Assembly (NCBI RefSeq): GCF_040110915.1
Contig: NZ_CP157793.1
Location: 3,781,001-3,845,000, forward strand
Reading direction: 5' to 3'
DNA: 64,000 nucleotides
Origin: Stappia sp.
GTDB taxonomy: Bacteria; Pseudomonadota; Alphaproteobacteria; Rhizobiales; Stappiaceae
Shown here: one piece after another, positions 25,442 to 34,994 of the stretch
Position numbering within the stretch: position 1 is the stretch's first letter
Layout: each line of letters opens with the position of its first letter
Notes under the pieces: generated by a model
Database searches by the model: none
Told to the model about the DNA's origin: nothing
The model's input: the letters and a program-made list of their open reading frames with translations, nothing else
Program-made: the position numbers and the translations under genes

Positions 25442-26830
25442 TTACCCCTCCTGGCCGGCGATGGCGGCGGCGAAATCCTCCGCCTTGAAGGCTTCGAGAT
25501 CGTCGATCCCCTCGCCGACGCCGATGAAATGCACCGGCAGCTTGTGCTTCGCGGCGATCGCCACGAGAATGCCGCCGCGCGCCGTGCCGTCGAGCTTGGT
25601 CATCACCAGTCCCGTCACCCCGGCGGTCCTGCCGAAGATCTCGACCTGGCTCATGGCGTTCTGACCGGTCGTCGCGTCGAGGGTCAGGAGCACGCTGTGC
25701 GGCGCGTCCGGGTCGTGCTTCTTGATGACGCGCACGACCTTTTCCAGTTCCGCCATCAGTTCGGCGCGGTTCTGCAGCCGCCCGGCGGTGTCGATCAAGA
25801 GCACATCGGCCGAGGCCGCGCGCGCCTGGTCCATCGCGTCGAAAACGAGGCCGGCCGCATCGGCGCCGGTGTCGCGGGCGATCACCTCGGACCCGGTGCG
25901 CTGCCCCCAGATCTTGAGCTGTTCGACGGCGGCCGCGCGGAAGGTATCGCCGGCGGCCAGCATCACCGTCTTGCCCTCGGCCCTGAGCTTCGCCGCCAGC
26001 TTGCCGATGGTGGTGGTCTTGCCGGTGCCATTGACGCCGACGACCAGGATCACATGCGGCTTGCGGGCGGGATCGAGCGTCAGCGGCCGCGCCACCGGCT
26101 CCAGCACCCTTGCGACTTCCTCGGCGAGCACCCGGCGCACCTCGTCGGGCGCGATCTCCTTGTCGAACCGGCCCTCGCCGATCCGCTCGGCGATCGCCAT
26201 GGCGGTGTCGACGCCGAGATCGGCCTGGATCAGAAGATCCTCCAGATCCTCCAGCGTTTCGGCATCGAGCTTGCGCTTGGTGAAAAGCGCCGTGATGCCC
26301 CCGGTGAGCGAGGCGGACGAGCGCGACAGCCCGTCCTTCAGCCGCGCGAACCAGGATTTTTTCGGTGCCGCAGGGACCACGGCCGGCTCGGGCGCCGCAT
26401 CGACGTCGGTCTCGTCCCGACCGGTTTCCACCGATTCGGTCTCCACCGGCTCGGTCAGCGGCACGCCGCGCGCCGCATCCGCTTCGGCCGCGAAATCGAT
26501 TTCCTCCGCCGCCTCGACGGCGCGCACTTCCTCGGGGCGCGCGGGCGCATCCGTTGCAGCGGCCGGGGCGTCCGCTACGGCCTCAGCCGCCGCCTCAGGT
26601 GAGGGGTCCGGCTCCGCCTCGGTCAGAGTGTCCGGCTCCGCCTCCTTCAAAAGGTCGGCTTCCGCCTCGGGCGCGGTGTCCGGCTCCGCCTCTTTCAAAA
26701 GGTCGGCTTCCGCCTCTTTCAAAAGGTCGGCTTCCGCCTCCTTCAAAAGGTCGGCTTCCGCCTCCGGGGCCCGCTCGGCCTGGCGTCCGCCGAAAAGCCG
26801 TCCGAGGAAGCCGCGTTTGGAATCGCTCAT
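25442..26830 (-). CDS. ftsY: signal recognition particle receptor FtsY
   Basis: A 462-residue SRP receptor GTPase that docks ribosome-nascent-chain complexes at the inner membrane. The C-terminal NG domain (about 165-460) has G1 GVNGTGKTTT, the AAGDTFRAAA insertion-box region, DTAGR and TKLDGTARGG. The N-terminal A domain is acidic and contains seven octad repeats of the type EAEADLLK (residues 23-78), encoded by 24-bp DNA repeats. The basic first residues and KKSWFARLKDGL helix are the usual membrane-contacting parts. It overlaps the stop of mtaB by ATGA and is followed by yciB after 6 bp, so it is part of one operon. Confidence 0.97.
   Translation of the reverse strand: MSDSKRGFLGRLFGGRQAERAPEAEADLLKEAEADLLKEAEADLLKEAEPDTAPEAEADLLKEAEPDTLTEAEPDPSPEAAAEAVADAPAAATDAPARPEEVRAVEAAEEIDFAAEADAARGVPLTEPVETESVETGRDETDVDAAPEPAVVPAAPKKSWFARLKDGLSRSSASLTGGITALFTKRKLDAETLEDLEDLLIQADLGVDTAMAIAERIGEGRFDKEIAPDEVRRVLAEEVARVLEPVARPLTLDPARKPHVILVVGVNGTGKTTTIGKLAAKLRAEGKTVMLAAGDTFRAAAVEQLKIWGQRTGSEVIARDTGADAAGLVFDAMDQARAASADVLLIDTAGRLQNRAELMAELEKVVRVIKKHDPDAPHSVLLTLDATTGQNAMSQVEIFGRTAGVTGLVMTKLDGTARGGILVAIAAKHKLPVHFIGVGEGIDDLEAFKAEDFAAAIAGQEG
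26597..26764. repeat. seven 24-bp repeats encoding the FtsY acidic linker
   Basis: Codons 23-78 of ftsY are seven consecutive 8-codon units. Four encode EAEADLLK exactly; three are EAEPDTAP, EAEPDTLT and EAEPDPSP variants. Some units are also nearly identical in DNA, which points to recent slippage or unequal recombination. Confidence 0.92.
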
Positions 26831-28134
26831 GCCGTCATGCCGCCTGTTCGTGCCGCTGGTTGGGAAAGGGGCTCGGCCATCAGATGCCGCCCGGTATGCC
26901 CGCCGATCCGCATCGCGACGAGGTCGCCGGCGCCGGCGTCCGCAAACGCCTCCGGCCGGTATTCCACCTGGGTGAATTGCGCCGTGCGGCCCAGCCCCTC
27001 GCGTTCGATCAGCACGTCGCGCACGTGCCCGACCTCACCCGCAAGATGCGCCTCGAGCGCCGCCTGTCCCTTGTCGCGCAGCCGCGCGGCGCGCTCCTTG
27101 ACGAGAGCGCGGTCGAGCTGCGGCATGCGCGCCGCCGGCGTGCCGGGGCGCGGCGAGAAGGGGAACACATGCAGATGCGTCAGGCCGCACTCGTCGACGA
27201 TGGCGAGCGAATTGGCGAACATCGCCTCCGTCTCCGTGGGAAAGCCGGCGATGATATCCGCGCCGAAGACGACATCAGGGCGCAGGGCTCGCACCTCCTC
27301 GCAGAAGCGGATCGTGTCGGCGCGCAGATGCCGGCGCTTCATGCGCTTGAGGATCATGTCGTCGCCCGATTGCAGCGACAGATGCAGATGCGGCATCAGC
27401 CGCGCCTCCTCCGCGATCGCGCGCATCAGGGCCGGATCCGCCTCGATGGAATCGATGGACGACAGCCGCAGCCGGTCGAGGGCGGGGACATGCTTGAGGA
27501 TCTTCAGCGTCAGATCGCCGAGCGACGGCGTGCCCGGAAGATCGGCGCCGTAGCTGGTGATGTCGACGCCGGTCAGCACGATCTCGCGATAGCCGTTGTC
27601 GACGAGCCGGGCGATCTGTTCCACCACCGCGCCCATCGGCACGGAGCGCGAATTGCCGCGCCCGTAGGGAATGATGCAGAAGGTGCAGCGATGGTCGCAG
27701 CCGTTCTGGACCTGCACGAAGGCGCGCGCGCGTCCCTCCAGCCCGTCGATCAGATGGGCGGCCGTTTCGCGCACGCTCATGATGTCGTTGACGCGCACCT
27801 TCTCCGTCTCGTCGATGCCGAAGGCCGCGACCCGTTCGTAGGACGCGCGCTCCAGCTTCTCGGTGTTGCCGAGCACGAGATCGACCTCCTCCATGCCGGC
27901 GAAGGTCTCGGCCTCCGTCTGCGCCGCGCAGCCGGTGACGATGATGCGCGCGCCCGGATTGTCGCGCCGCGCCTTGCGGATCGACTGGCGCGCCTGGCGC
28001 ACGGCTTCCGAGGTGACTGCGCAGGTGTTGATGAGGATGGCGTTGTCGAGCCCCGCCTCCTCGGCCTCGCGCTTCATCACCTCCGATTCATAGGCGTTGA
28101 GCCGGCAGCCGAAGGTCATCACGTCGATGCTCAC
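26827..28134 (-). CDS. mtaB: tRNA (N6-threonylcarbamoyladenosine) methylthiotransferase MtaB
   Basis: A 435-residue radical-SAM methylthiotransferase that converts t6A37 to ms2t6A37 in tRNA. The N-terminal UPF0004 domain has cluster cysteines C10, C38 and C69; the radical-SAM cluster is C146-x3-C150-x2-C153 in [10 protein letters not shown]; a TRAM-like domain follows at the C-terminus. [12 protein letters not shown] and the GVDITSYG segment distinguish MtaB from MiaB. The start is GTG at 28134, overlapping the dapF stop (GTGA); its own stop overlaps the ftsY start. The gene is therefore coupled on both sides in a dapF-mtaB-ftsY-yciB operon. Confidence 0.95.
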   Translation of the reverse strand: MSIDVMTFGCRLNAYESEVMKREAEEAGLDNAILINTCAVTSEAVRQARQSIRKARRDNPGARIIVTGCAAQTEAETFAGMEEVDLVLGNTEKLERASYERVAAFGIDETEKVRVNDIMSVRETAAHLIDGLEGRARAFVQVQNGCDHRCTFCIIPYGRGNSRSVPMGAVVEQIARLVDNGYREIVLTGVDITSYGADLPGTPSLGDLTLKILKHVPALDRLRLSSIDSIEADPALMRAIAEEARLMPHLHLSLQSGDDMILKRMKRRHLRADTIRFCEEVRALRPDVVFGADIIAGFPTETEAMFANSLAIVDECGLTHLHVFPFSPRPGTPAARMPQLDRALVKERAARLRDKGQAALEAHLAGEVGHVRDVLIEREGLGRTAQFTQVEYRPEAFADAGAGDLVAMRIGGHTGRHLMAEPLSQPAARTGGMTA

Positions 28135-29039
28135 CGCACCACCTCCAGGATCGGCGTATCGCCCGGACCGGTCCGGCGGAACGTGAGATCCGCAAGGTCG
28201 AGCGCGCCCTCGTATTCGATCTCCGTCGCCCCGGTCATCAGGATGTGGTCGTCGCTCTCGCGCCACTCGATCACGAGCGGCCCGCCCGGCAGATGCACGG
28301 TGACCCGGCGGTCCGTGCGCCGGTCGCGGGCGGCCGCCACCGCGACCGCGCAGGCCGCCGTGCCGCAGGCCTGCGTCAGACCGACGCCGCGCTCCCACAC
28401 GCGGATCTCGATCTCCGCGTCCGACAGCACATGCGCGAGCGAGATGTTGGCGCGCTCGGGAAACATCGGGTGGTTTTCCAAGAGCGGGCCGAAGCGCTCC
28501 AGATCGTAGGCGTCCGGATCGCGCACCCAGAAGACCGCGTGCGGATTGCCGACATTGACGACGCTCGGCGTGTGCAGAAGCGGCGCATCGATCGGCCCGA
28601 CCTGCAGTTCGATCGCCCGCGTGTCGTGAAACTCCTCGGCGAGCGGGATCTCGTCCCAGCGAAAGCGCGGCTGGCCCATGTCGACCGTGACCGCATGCGG
28701 AACGGGGCCGGCGGTGGCGATCAGCAATCCGGCGCGGGTCTCGATGGTGACGGCGTCGCGGCCCGTTTCCTCCATCAGCAGCCGACCGACGCAGCGCGTG
28801 GCGTTGCCGCAGGCCGAGACCTCGCCCCCGTCGCGGTTGTGGATGCGCATGAAGGCGTCGGCGCCGGCCGGAGAGGGCTCCACCGTGATCATCTGGTCGA
28901 AGCCGATGCCGGTCTCCCGGTCGCCGATGCGGCGGATCGCGTCGGCGTCGAGCGGCAGCGCCTGCGCGCGCGCGTCCCACACGACAAAATCATTGCCGAG
29001 CCCGTTCATCTTGAGAAAGGGAAGCGTACGCGCGCTCAT
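28131..29039 (-). CDS. dapF: diaminopimelate epimerase
   Basis: A 302-residue cofactor-independent racemase that converts LL- to meso-diaminopimelate for lysine and peptidoglycan synthesis. The two catalytic cysteines are C77 in SACGNATRC and C225 in TQACGTAAC, facing each other across the two pseudo-symmetric halves. [11 protein letters not shown] at the N-terminus is the family start, which supports the ATG at 29039; the longer open frame to 29183 reads through a tandem repeat and is not protein-like. It is the first gene of the operon with mtaB, ftsY and yciB. The 323-bp region upstream holds its promoter, a tandem repeat and the pirin terminator. Confidence 0.96.
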   Translation of the reverse strand: MSARTLPFLKMNGLGNDFVVWDARAQALPLDADAIRRIGDRETGIGFDQMITVEPSPAGADAFMRIHNRDGGEVSACGNATRCVGRLLMEETGRDAVTIETRAGLLIATAGPVPHAVTVDMGQPRFRWDEIPLAEEFHDTRAIELQVGPIDAPLLHTPSVVNVGNPHAVFWVRDPDAYDLERFGPLLENHPMFPERANISLAHVLSDAEIEIRVWERGVGLTQACGTAACAVAVAAARDRRTDRRVTVHLPGGPLVIEWRESDDHILMTGATEIEYEGALDLADLTFRRTGPGDTPILEVVR

Positions 29040-29144
29040 CCGTGGCAGGCCCCTGAAATCCTCTGGCGGTCCCTTGGCGATCTGACAGTCCCGGCCGGTC
29101 CTGATCGGCCCGCACTCCGGCCGGATGCCCGACCGTATGTTCGT

Positions 29145-29183
29145 CCCTGGCCGACATCCCTGGCAGGCATCCCTGGCCGACAT
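29145..29183. repeat. three tandem 13-bp units upstream of dapF
   Basis: CCCTGGCCGACAT, CCCTGGCAGGCAT and CCCTGGCCGACAT follow one another without a gap, about 105 bp before the dapF start. The outer copies are identical and the middle has three changes. The surrounding noncoding stretch (29040-29362) otherwise holds only the pirin terminator. Confidence 0.85.
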
Positions 29184-29298
29184 CGCGCGGCGGGTCGGAC
29201 CGAAACCGCCGTCCGGGTCGTGACGGGCGTTTGCCGCGCGCGGCCGATCCGCCGGCGCGCCCGGGTGCGCCCGCCGGGATCTCGCCCCTATATGGCGG

Positions 29299-29330
29299 AA
29301 AAGCGCGCGCGGTTAAAGACCCGCGCGCGC
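29299..29330 (-). terminator. rho-independent terminator of the pirin gene
   Basis: On the minus strand a perfect 10-bp stem (GCGCGCGCGG / CCGCGCGCGC) with an 8-nt loop is followed immediately by TTTT. It begins 33 bp after the pirin stop codon. This is the clearest classical terminator in the window together with the one at 33.87 kb. Confidence 0.8.
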
Positions 29331-29362
29331 CCGATTGTTTTCGCCGTGAAACCGCCTGTCGC

Positions 29363-30280
29363 CTAAAGGCGGGCGGACTCGCGGATGAAGGTTCCGTTCT
29401 GCAGATCCCGCACCGCTTCCATCAGTTCCTGACGCGTGTTCATGACGATGGGCCCGTGCCAGGCGACCGGCTCGCGGATCGGCGCGCCGGACACCAGCAG
29501 GAAGCGCAGCCCCATCGGTCCGGCCGTCACGGTCACCTCGTCGCCCGTGCCGAAGCGCACCAGCGTGCGGTCCCCGCTGTCGTCGCGGATGTGCACCTCC
29601 TGCCCGTCGACTTCCTTCTCCACCAGAACGCCGAATGGCTGCGAGGCGTCGCGGAAGTTGCCCGAGCCCTCGAAGATATAGGCGAAGGCCTGACGATAGG
29701 TGTCGACGGGAAACCGCTTGGTGCGCCCCGCCGGCACGGAAATGTCGAGGTAGCTCGGATCGGCGGCGATGCCGTCGACCGGCCCCCGCTTGCCCCAGAA
29801 GTCGCCGCAGATCACCCGCACCACGGTGCCGTCGTCATCGACGATCTCCGGGATCTCGGCCGAGGGAACGTCCTGATAGCGCGGGCTGGTCATCTTGAGC
29901 GAGGACGGCAGGTTGGCCCAGAGCTGGAAGCCGTGCATCCGCCCCTGCGCATCGCCCTTGGGCATCTCCTGATGCATGATGCCGCTGCCGGCGGTCATCC
30001 ATTGGATGTCGCCGGCGCCCAGCGTGCCGCGGTTGCCCAGGCTGTCGCCGTGGTCGACCGTGCCGGACAGCACATAGGTGATCGTCTCGATGCCGCGATG
30101 CGGGTGCCAGGGAAAGCCGGCCTCATAGTCCTGCGGCCGGTCGTTGCGGAAATCGTCGAACATCAGGAACGGATCGAAGGCGCTCGGATCGCCGAACCCG
30201 AAGGCGCGATGGAGCTTGACGCCCGCGCCCTCGAGCGTCGGGCGGGCGGCGGATGTGTGAGCGACGGGACGCACGGACAT
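29363..30280 (-). CDS. pirin family protein
   Basis: A 305-residue bicupin of the pirin family. The metal-binding cupin motif HPHRGIETITYVLSG lies near residue 60 and is followed by a histidine/glutamate pair in SGIMHQEMP. The second cupin half has WHGPIVMNT, as in the RmlC-like C-terminal half. Some bacterial pirins have quercetinase activity and others bind redox enzymes; which applies here is unknown. AAGGAGG lies 8 bp before the ATG at 30280, a near-perfect ribosome site. It is monocistronic, with a strong terminator downstream. Confidence 0.92.
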   Translation of the reverse strand: MSVRPVAHTSAARPTLEGAGVKLHRAFGFGDPSAFDPFLMFDDFRNDRPQDYEAGFPWHPHRGIETITYVLSGTVDHGDSLGNRGTLGAGDIQWMTAGSGIMHQEMPKGDAQGRMHGFQLWANLPSSLKMTSPRYQDVPSAEIPEIVDDDGTVVRVICGDFWGKRGPVDGIAADPSYLDISVPAGRTKRFPVDTYRQAFAYIFEGSGNFRDASQPFGVLVEKEVDGQEVHIRDDSGDRTLVRFGTGDEVTVTAGPMGLRFLLVSGAPIREPVAWHGPIVMNTRQELMEAVRDLQNGTFIRESARL

Positions 30281-30481
30281 GACAGGACCTCCTTGCTGCT
30301 GATGCAGGCGCTGCGGAGAAACGAAGCGGGACGATCCGGCCAAAGGGCCGCCGACAGGGAAATGATCGTCCGCCGGTGTTGTTCCCATATGTAACGCCGG
30401 GGGAGCGCATCGCCAGCCATGGCCCAAACGACGCACCGTTCACCAATTCAGACCCAATCGCCGGCGACCTGTCGTTGGCGG

Positions 30482-31063
30482 TCACACGATCCGCATGTGG
30501 CTGCCGGGTCCGCAGCGCGCCAACAGCAGCCTCATGTCGCGCAGGGCCACCGCGACGCAGCCCTGTGTCGGCGTGTAACCGGGCCGCGCCAGATGGAAGA
30601 AGATCGCGCTTCCCCGTCCCGGCACGGCCGGACAGAGATTGCAGTCGAGCACCACGACGATGTCGTAGAGCGGATCGTCGCGCCACATCGCCTCGTGCGA
30701 GGCGTCGAAGGGGCGCGTCACGAGCCGGTTGTAGCGCGGATGATCCGGCGCGTCGCACCATCCCATCTCCGGCGACAGCGGGACGACGGGCAGGCCCGTG
30801 CGCGGCCGCGCCACCCGGTCGGGCCTGTAGTAAACGCCGCGCAGTGCGAAGCGGCCGGCCGGCGTCGCGCCGTCGCCCTCGCGCTTGAACCGGGTGATCC
30901 CGCCGCGCCCCAGCGCGCAGGGCACGTCGAGCGGCACGTCGACCCCGCCGCAGGCGAGCCGGCCCCGCGTCGCGGCGGCCGAGCGGGCCCGCACGAGAAG
31001 ATCAGGTCCCGGCGCCGATTGCGCAGGTCGGATCAGATGCGCTGCCTTGAGATCGATGGACAC
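30482..31063 (-). CDS. L,D-transpeptidase-like (YkuD-domain) protein
   Basis: A 193-residue protein of the short L,D-transpeptidase/YkuD group (COG3786 type). The catalytic block is HLARPGYTPTQGCVAV, with the conserved His and the nucleophilic Cys of the TQGC motif near residue 170. The GITRFKREGDGATPAGRFAL segment is typical of this subgroup. No signal peptide is evident, which is common for these proteins, so its location and substrate (peptidoglycan cross-linking or another acyl acceptor) are uncertain. The start is GTG at 31063, preceded by AAGGGAGG. Divergent from the OmpR-type regulator. Confidence 0.88.
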   Translation of the reverse strand: MSIDLKAAHLIRPAQSAPGPDLLVRARSAAATRGRLACGGVDVPLDVPCALGRGGITRFKREGDGATPAGRFALRGVYYRPDRVARPRTGLPVVPLSPEMGWCDAPDHPRYNRLVTRPFDASHEAMWRDDPLYDIVVVLDCNLCPAVPGRGSAIFFHLARPGYTPTQGCVAVALRDMRLLLARCGPGSHMRIV

Positions 31064-31224
31064 GACGCCTCCCTTGTCCCCGGCATCACCGCACGCTCAC
31101 AGTCGCGTGACGGAGATTTGTTGCCGCCCGGGACGTTTTCCGTCAATGCCGGCTCGCGCAATCGCATTGATTCGCTTAAGTCAAAAGAGTTTGATGGACC
31201 GGCGGGCAGACGAAAGGACCAACG

Positions 31225-31908
31225 ATGAGCGCACGCAAGATCCTGATCGTCGACGATGACACCGATCTGCGCGAGGCCCTGGTCGAGCAATTGTCGCTCT
31301 ACGACGAGTTCGAGACGAGCGAGGCGGACACGGCCGCGTCCGGTATCGCGGCCGCCGAAGGGGGCCATGTCGACCTGCTGCTGATGGATGTCGGCCTGCC
31401 CGACATCGACGGCCGCGAGGCGGTGAAGCTTCTGCGCAAGAAGGGCTTCAAGGCGCCGATCCTGATGCTGACCGGTCACGACACGGATTCCGACACGATC
31501 CTCGGGCTGGAGGCCGGCGCCAACGACTATATCGTCAAGCCGTTCAAGTTCGCGGTGCTGCTCGCGCGCATCCGCGCCCATCTGCGCCAGCACGAGCAGA
31601 GCGAGGACGCGGTCTTCACCATCGGCCGGTTCTCCTTCCGCCCGGCGCAGAAGCTGATGACCGACGAGGCGGGCGGCAAGATCCGGCTGACCGAGAAGGA
31701 AACCTCGATCCTCAAGTTCCTGTACCGGGCCGGAGAGAAGCCGGTGACCCGCGACGTGCTGCTGACCCAGGTCTGGGGCTACAATTCCGGCGTGACCACG
31801 CACACGCTGGAAACCCACATCTACCGGCTGCGCCAGAAGGTCGAGCGCGACCCCTCCAACGCCGAGCTTCTCGTGACCGAAGCCGGCGGCTACAAGCTGG
31901 TGCCCTGA
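31225..31908 (+). CDS. OmpR-family response regulator
   Basis: A 227-residue transcription factor with an N-terminal receiver (DDD at 10-12, phosphoacceptor Asp in LLLMDVGLPD, K in IVKPFKF) and a C-terminal winged helix ending TLETHIYRLRQKVE...TEAGGYKLVP. It is a conserved Hyphomicrobiales regulator; the close similarity I recall to CenR-type proteins is not enough to assign a symbol. No kinase gene adjoins it. The promoter region shared with the L,D-transpeptidase gene is 161 bp and contains an AT-richer stretch at 31170-31200. A cell-envelope role is plausible from its neighbour, but is inference. Confidence 0.9.
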   Translation: MSARKILIVDDDTDLREALVEQLSLYDEFETSEADTAASGIAAAEGGHVDLLLMDVGLPDIDGREAVKLLRKKGFKAPILMLTGHDTDSDTILGLEAGANDYIVKPFKFAVLLARIRAHLRQHEQSEDAVFTIGRFSFRPAQKLMTDEAGGKIRLTEKETSILKFLYRAGEKPVTRDVLLTQVWGYNSGVTTHTLETHIYRLRQKVERDPSNAELLVTEAGGYKLVP

Positions 31909-32053
31909 AAACGCCCTGAGACCGCCGGATAGCGCCCCGGCAGCGCGCAGGCGCACATCCGGGGGCCGGCGGCGCACCGACGATCCCCAGGCGGGACGCA
32001 CGGCCGAAAGAAGCCCTTGTGTGCCATGACGGCTTCGGCTTAATGCTCATGTC

Positions 32054-32566
32054 ATGAGTCTCGCCCGGGATATGGATCTCCTGCGTCAGGTACCTCTGCT
32101 CGCCGAATTCCCGGACGAGCAGTTGCGCCTGCTCGCCTTTTCGGCCGAGAACGTCAGCTACCGCGACGGCGAGGTGCTGTTCTCCGAGGGCGAGCGCGCC
32201 GACGGCGGCCTGGTTGTGGCGACCGGCAAGGTGGCGATGGAGGGCGCGGACGATGCCGTGCTCGACACCTTCGGCCCCGGCAGCCTGCTCGGCGAAACCG
32301 CCCTTCTGGTGGAGACGCGGCGCCCGGCCCGCGCAGTGGCGCAGGGCCCGACGGAGGTGATCCGCATCCGCCGGGCGCTGTTCAAGCGCATGCTGCAGGA
32401 ATTCCCCGACATCGCCGAACGTCTGTTCGAGGCGCGCGCCGCCGCCTTTCGCCAGACCGCGGGCGCGCTTGCGCGCGTCGGCACCGTTCTGGAGCGGATC
32501 GAGCGCGACGACCAGGCGCTGCGCGCCGAGCGACGCCGGGCGGACCGCGAGCCAGACGCGGACTGA
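32054..32566 (+). CDS. cyclic nucleotide-binding domain protein without DNA-binding domain
   Basis: A 170-residue Crp/Fnr-like sensory domain: LLAEFPDEQLRLLAF opens the fold, GEVLFSEGERADGG and GPGSLLGETALLVETRRPARAVA form the beta-roll and the phosphate-binding cassette (GETALL...RRPA). No helix-turn-helix follows; instead there is a basic helix to the end. It therefore binds cAMP or another ligand and acts by protein contact. It is 145 bp downstream of the OmpR-type regulator on the same strand and could be part of that signalling unit. Stand-alone domains like this are frequent in rhizobia. Confidence 0.87.
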   Translation: MSLARDMDLLRQVPLLAEFPDEQLRLLAFSAENVSYRDGEVLFSEGERADGGLVVATGKVAMEGADDAVLDTFGPGSLLGETALLVETRRPARAVAQGPTEVIRIRRALFKRMLQEFPDIAERLFEARAAAFRQTAGALARVGTVLERIERDDQALRAERRRADREPDAD

Positions 32567-32718
32567 CCTCGCAAACCCCTGCACGAACGGACGACACGCC
32601 CCGCGGTTCAGGGCCGGCGATCCGCCCCTTGCGGGTTTTTCCGGCTACATCCCCCTCCGCGATCATGCTGAAATGCGCGAACGGGCCGTGCGGCGCACAG
32701 GTCAGGGGGGCACACGCT

Positions 32719-33843
32719 ATGAAAAGACTGAACAGGACCGTACTTGTCGGCGGTCTCGTCGCGGCACTGGCAGTCGGCCAGACGCTTGGGCTGCCCGATG
32801 CGGCGCGCGCGGCGACGCTCGAGACGCGCGAGGTGCGCGACTGGACGATGAGCGCCTATACCAACGACGAAACGGGCGATTTCTCCCACTGCGCGATCTA
32901 CGCCCGCTACCGCAACGGCCTGCTGCTGCTCATCTCCGTCGATCGGGACGACGACTACACGCTCGGCTTCAGCGGCGAGGCCCTGTCTTTTGAAGCCGGC
33001 AGCGAGGTGCCCGTGGATGTGAGCGTCGACGGCCGCGTCGTCGGGCGCACGGCGTTCGCGATCGACACCGATCACATCAGCCTGTTCATCGCCAAGGGCG
33101 CGCCGATCATCCGCCGGCTGAAGCGCGGACGACGCATCACGGCGCGGATTTCCGGCGAGACCTATCTCTTCGATCTGGAGAACTCGGCCTATGCGCTGGA
33201 GCAGGCGGAAGACTGCGTCGCCGATCATCTGCGTCGCGGCTCGCGCAGCGAGCCAGCGCGGACCGCCCGCGCCGAGCCGGAGGCGACGACCGGCCCCGCC
33301 ACCGACATCGCCACTGATTCCGCCACTGACACCGCCCCGACGGGCACCGCTGGCGACCGTCTGGCGACCCATCTGGAGGCCGCGATCCTGTCGGCCAATC
33401 TGCTCGCCCGGCTCCCGCTCGACGACTGGAGGCTGCTTGCGCCCGACGCCATTCCGCAATTCGCCGAGCGCTACGACGCCTTCTGGCGCAGCGAGGCGGT
33501 GATCGGCGGCGTGATGCTGTTCCCGCCCGAGGGCGAAGAGGTCACCGCGACCTCGCTGCGCCGGGATATCGTGTCCGACGACGCGGCGAGCTGCGCCGGC
33601 AATTTCACCTCCGCCCAGGCCGCGACCTCGGCACCCGGCACCCATTTCGTCGTGAGCTGTTCGGCGATCGACCCGCCCTGGAGCTCCTTCTACTCCATCG
33701 TCGAGCGGCCCGGCGGCGGTTACGTCGTCTTCGCGACCGCAAGCGTCAGCGCCGACCTGTCGGTCGCCGCGCGCGTCGGGCTCGAAACGGCGACGCGGGC
33801 GCGGGAGACGGTCACGCCCGCGACACCCGCCTCCGGCGAGTAG
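32719..33843 (+). CDS. secreted hypothetical protein with IalB-like N-terminal half
   Basis: A 374-residue exported protein. Residues 1-31 are a signal peptide ending ARA. The first folded half (32-175), beginning ETREVRDWTM and containing FSHCAIYARYRNG, resembles the invasion-associated-locus-B-like pattern with conserved W and C, but the match is by eye. A Thr/Ala/Pro-rich linker (about 180-215) leads to a second unrecognised domain (215-360) with paired cysteines in SCAGN and SCSA. Likely periplasmic or cell-surface; function unknown. It ends 23 bp before a strong bidirectional terminator shared with asd. Confidence 0.7.
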   Translation: MKRLNRTVLVGGLVAALAVGQTLGLPDAARAATLETREVRDWTMSAYTNDETGDFSHCAIYARYRNGLLLLISVDRDDDYTLGFSGEALSFEAGSEVPVDVSVDGRVVGRTAFAIDTDHISLFIAKGAPIIRRLKRGRRITARISGETYLFDLENSAYALEQAEDCVADHLRRGSRSEPARTARAEPEATTGPATDIATDSATDTAPTGTAGDRLATHLEAAILSANLLARLPLDDWRLLAPDAIPQFAERYDAFWRSEAVIGGVMLFPPEGEEVTATSLRRDIVSDDAASCAGNFTSAQAATSAPGTHFVVSCSAIDPPWSSFYSIVERPGGGYVVFATASVSADLSVAARVGLETATRARETVTPATPASGE

Positions 33844-33865
33844 CCCGCCGCGAAGAGCGGATAGA

Positions 33866-33899
33866 AAAACCCCGGCGACCGTCCGGCCGCCGGGGTTTT
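33866..33899. terminator. bidirectional rho-independent terminator
   Basis: AAAACCCCGGCG and CGCCGGGGTTTT form a perfect 12-bp stem around a 10-nt loop, with the A/T ends giving a T-run in both directions. It lies between the stops of the secreted-protein gene (33843) and asd (33959), which converge. Confidence 0.88.
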
Positions 33900-33958
33900 G
33901 GATTCGGATATCGGGCTGCCCGGCAACGCGCCTCGGCAAAGCGTTTCAGAAACCCGGC

Positions 33959-34994
33959 TCAGGCGGCCGCCTTCTTCGGTTCGATCAGCTTGCGGTTGAC
34001 CAGCAGTTCGGCGATCTGGACGGTGTTGAGCGCCGCGCCCTTGCGCAGGTTGTCGGAGACCACCCACAACGCCAGGCCGTTTTCCACCGTCGCATCCTCG
34101 CGGATGCGGCTGACGTAGGTCGCGTCCTCGCCCGCGCATTCGTAGGGCGTGACGTAGCCGCCGTCTTCCTGCTTGTCGACGACGAGCAGGCCCGGGGCCT
34201 CGCGCAGGATGTCGCGCGCCTCATCGGGCGTGATCGGCTTGTCGAACTCGATGTTGACCGCCTCGGCATGGCCGATGAACACCGGCACGCGCACGGCGGT
34301 CGCAGGTCAGCTTGATCGCCGGGTCGAGCATCTTCTTGGTCTCGGCCATCACCTTCCATTCTTCCTTGGTGTAGCCATCCTCCATGAAGACGTCGATATG
34401 CGGAATGACGTTGAAGGCGATCCGCTTGGTGAACTTCTCCGGCGTGATCGGATCGTTCACGAAGACGGCGCGGGTCTGGTTGAACAGCTCGTCCATGCCG
34501 TCCTTGCCGCTGCCGGACACCGACTGATAGGTCGACACCACGACGCGCTTGATGCCGGCCGCCTCGTGCAGCGGCTTGAGCGCGACGACGAGCTGCGCGG
34601 TCGAGCAGTTCGGATTGGCGATGATGTTCCTGGCGGTAAAGCCCTCGATCGCGTCGGCGTTCACTTCCGGCACGATCAGCGGCACGTCGGCGTCGTAGCG
34701 CCAGGCCGAGGAATTGTCGATGACGACGCAGCCCTTGGCCGCGATCTTCGGCGCCCACTCCTTGGCGATGGAGCCGCCGGCCGACATCAGGCAGATGTCG
34801 ACGTCGGAGAAGTCGAAGTGGTCGAGCGCCTGACAGGTCAGCGTCTTGTCGCCGAAGGAGACCTCGACGCCCTGCGAGCGCCGCGAGGCGACCGGGACGA
34901 CCTCGGACGCCGGGAAGCCGCGCTCGTCCAGAATGTCGAGCATTTCGCGGCCGACATTGCCGGTGGCCCCGACGACGGCGATCTTGTAAGCCAT
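33959..34994 (-). pseudogene. asd: aspartate-semialdehyde dehydrogenase, reading frame broken by one extra base
   Basis: Asd makes aspartate semialdehyde, the branch point to lysine, diaminopimelate, methionine and threonine. The first 231 codons, from the ATG at 34994, read normally: VVGATGNVGREML, the catalytic NPNCSTAQ, and IPHIDVFMEDGYTKEEWK. After ...IKLTC the frame is lost, while the rest of the protein (RVPVFIGHAEAVNIEF to EPKKAAA) continues in another frame from 34294. The family sequence expected is LTCTAVRVPVFIGH, so one extra C at about 34301 (plus strand) explains the break exactly. Because asd is usually essential, sequencing or assembly error is the likelier cause; a second copy elsewhere is the alternative. 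Confidence 0.9.
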
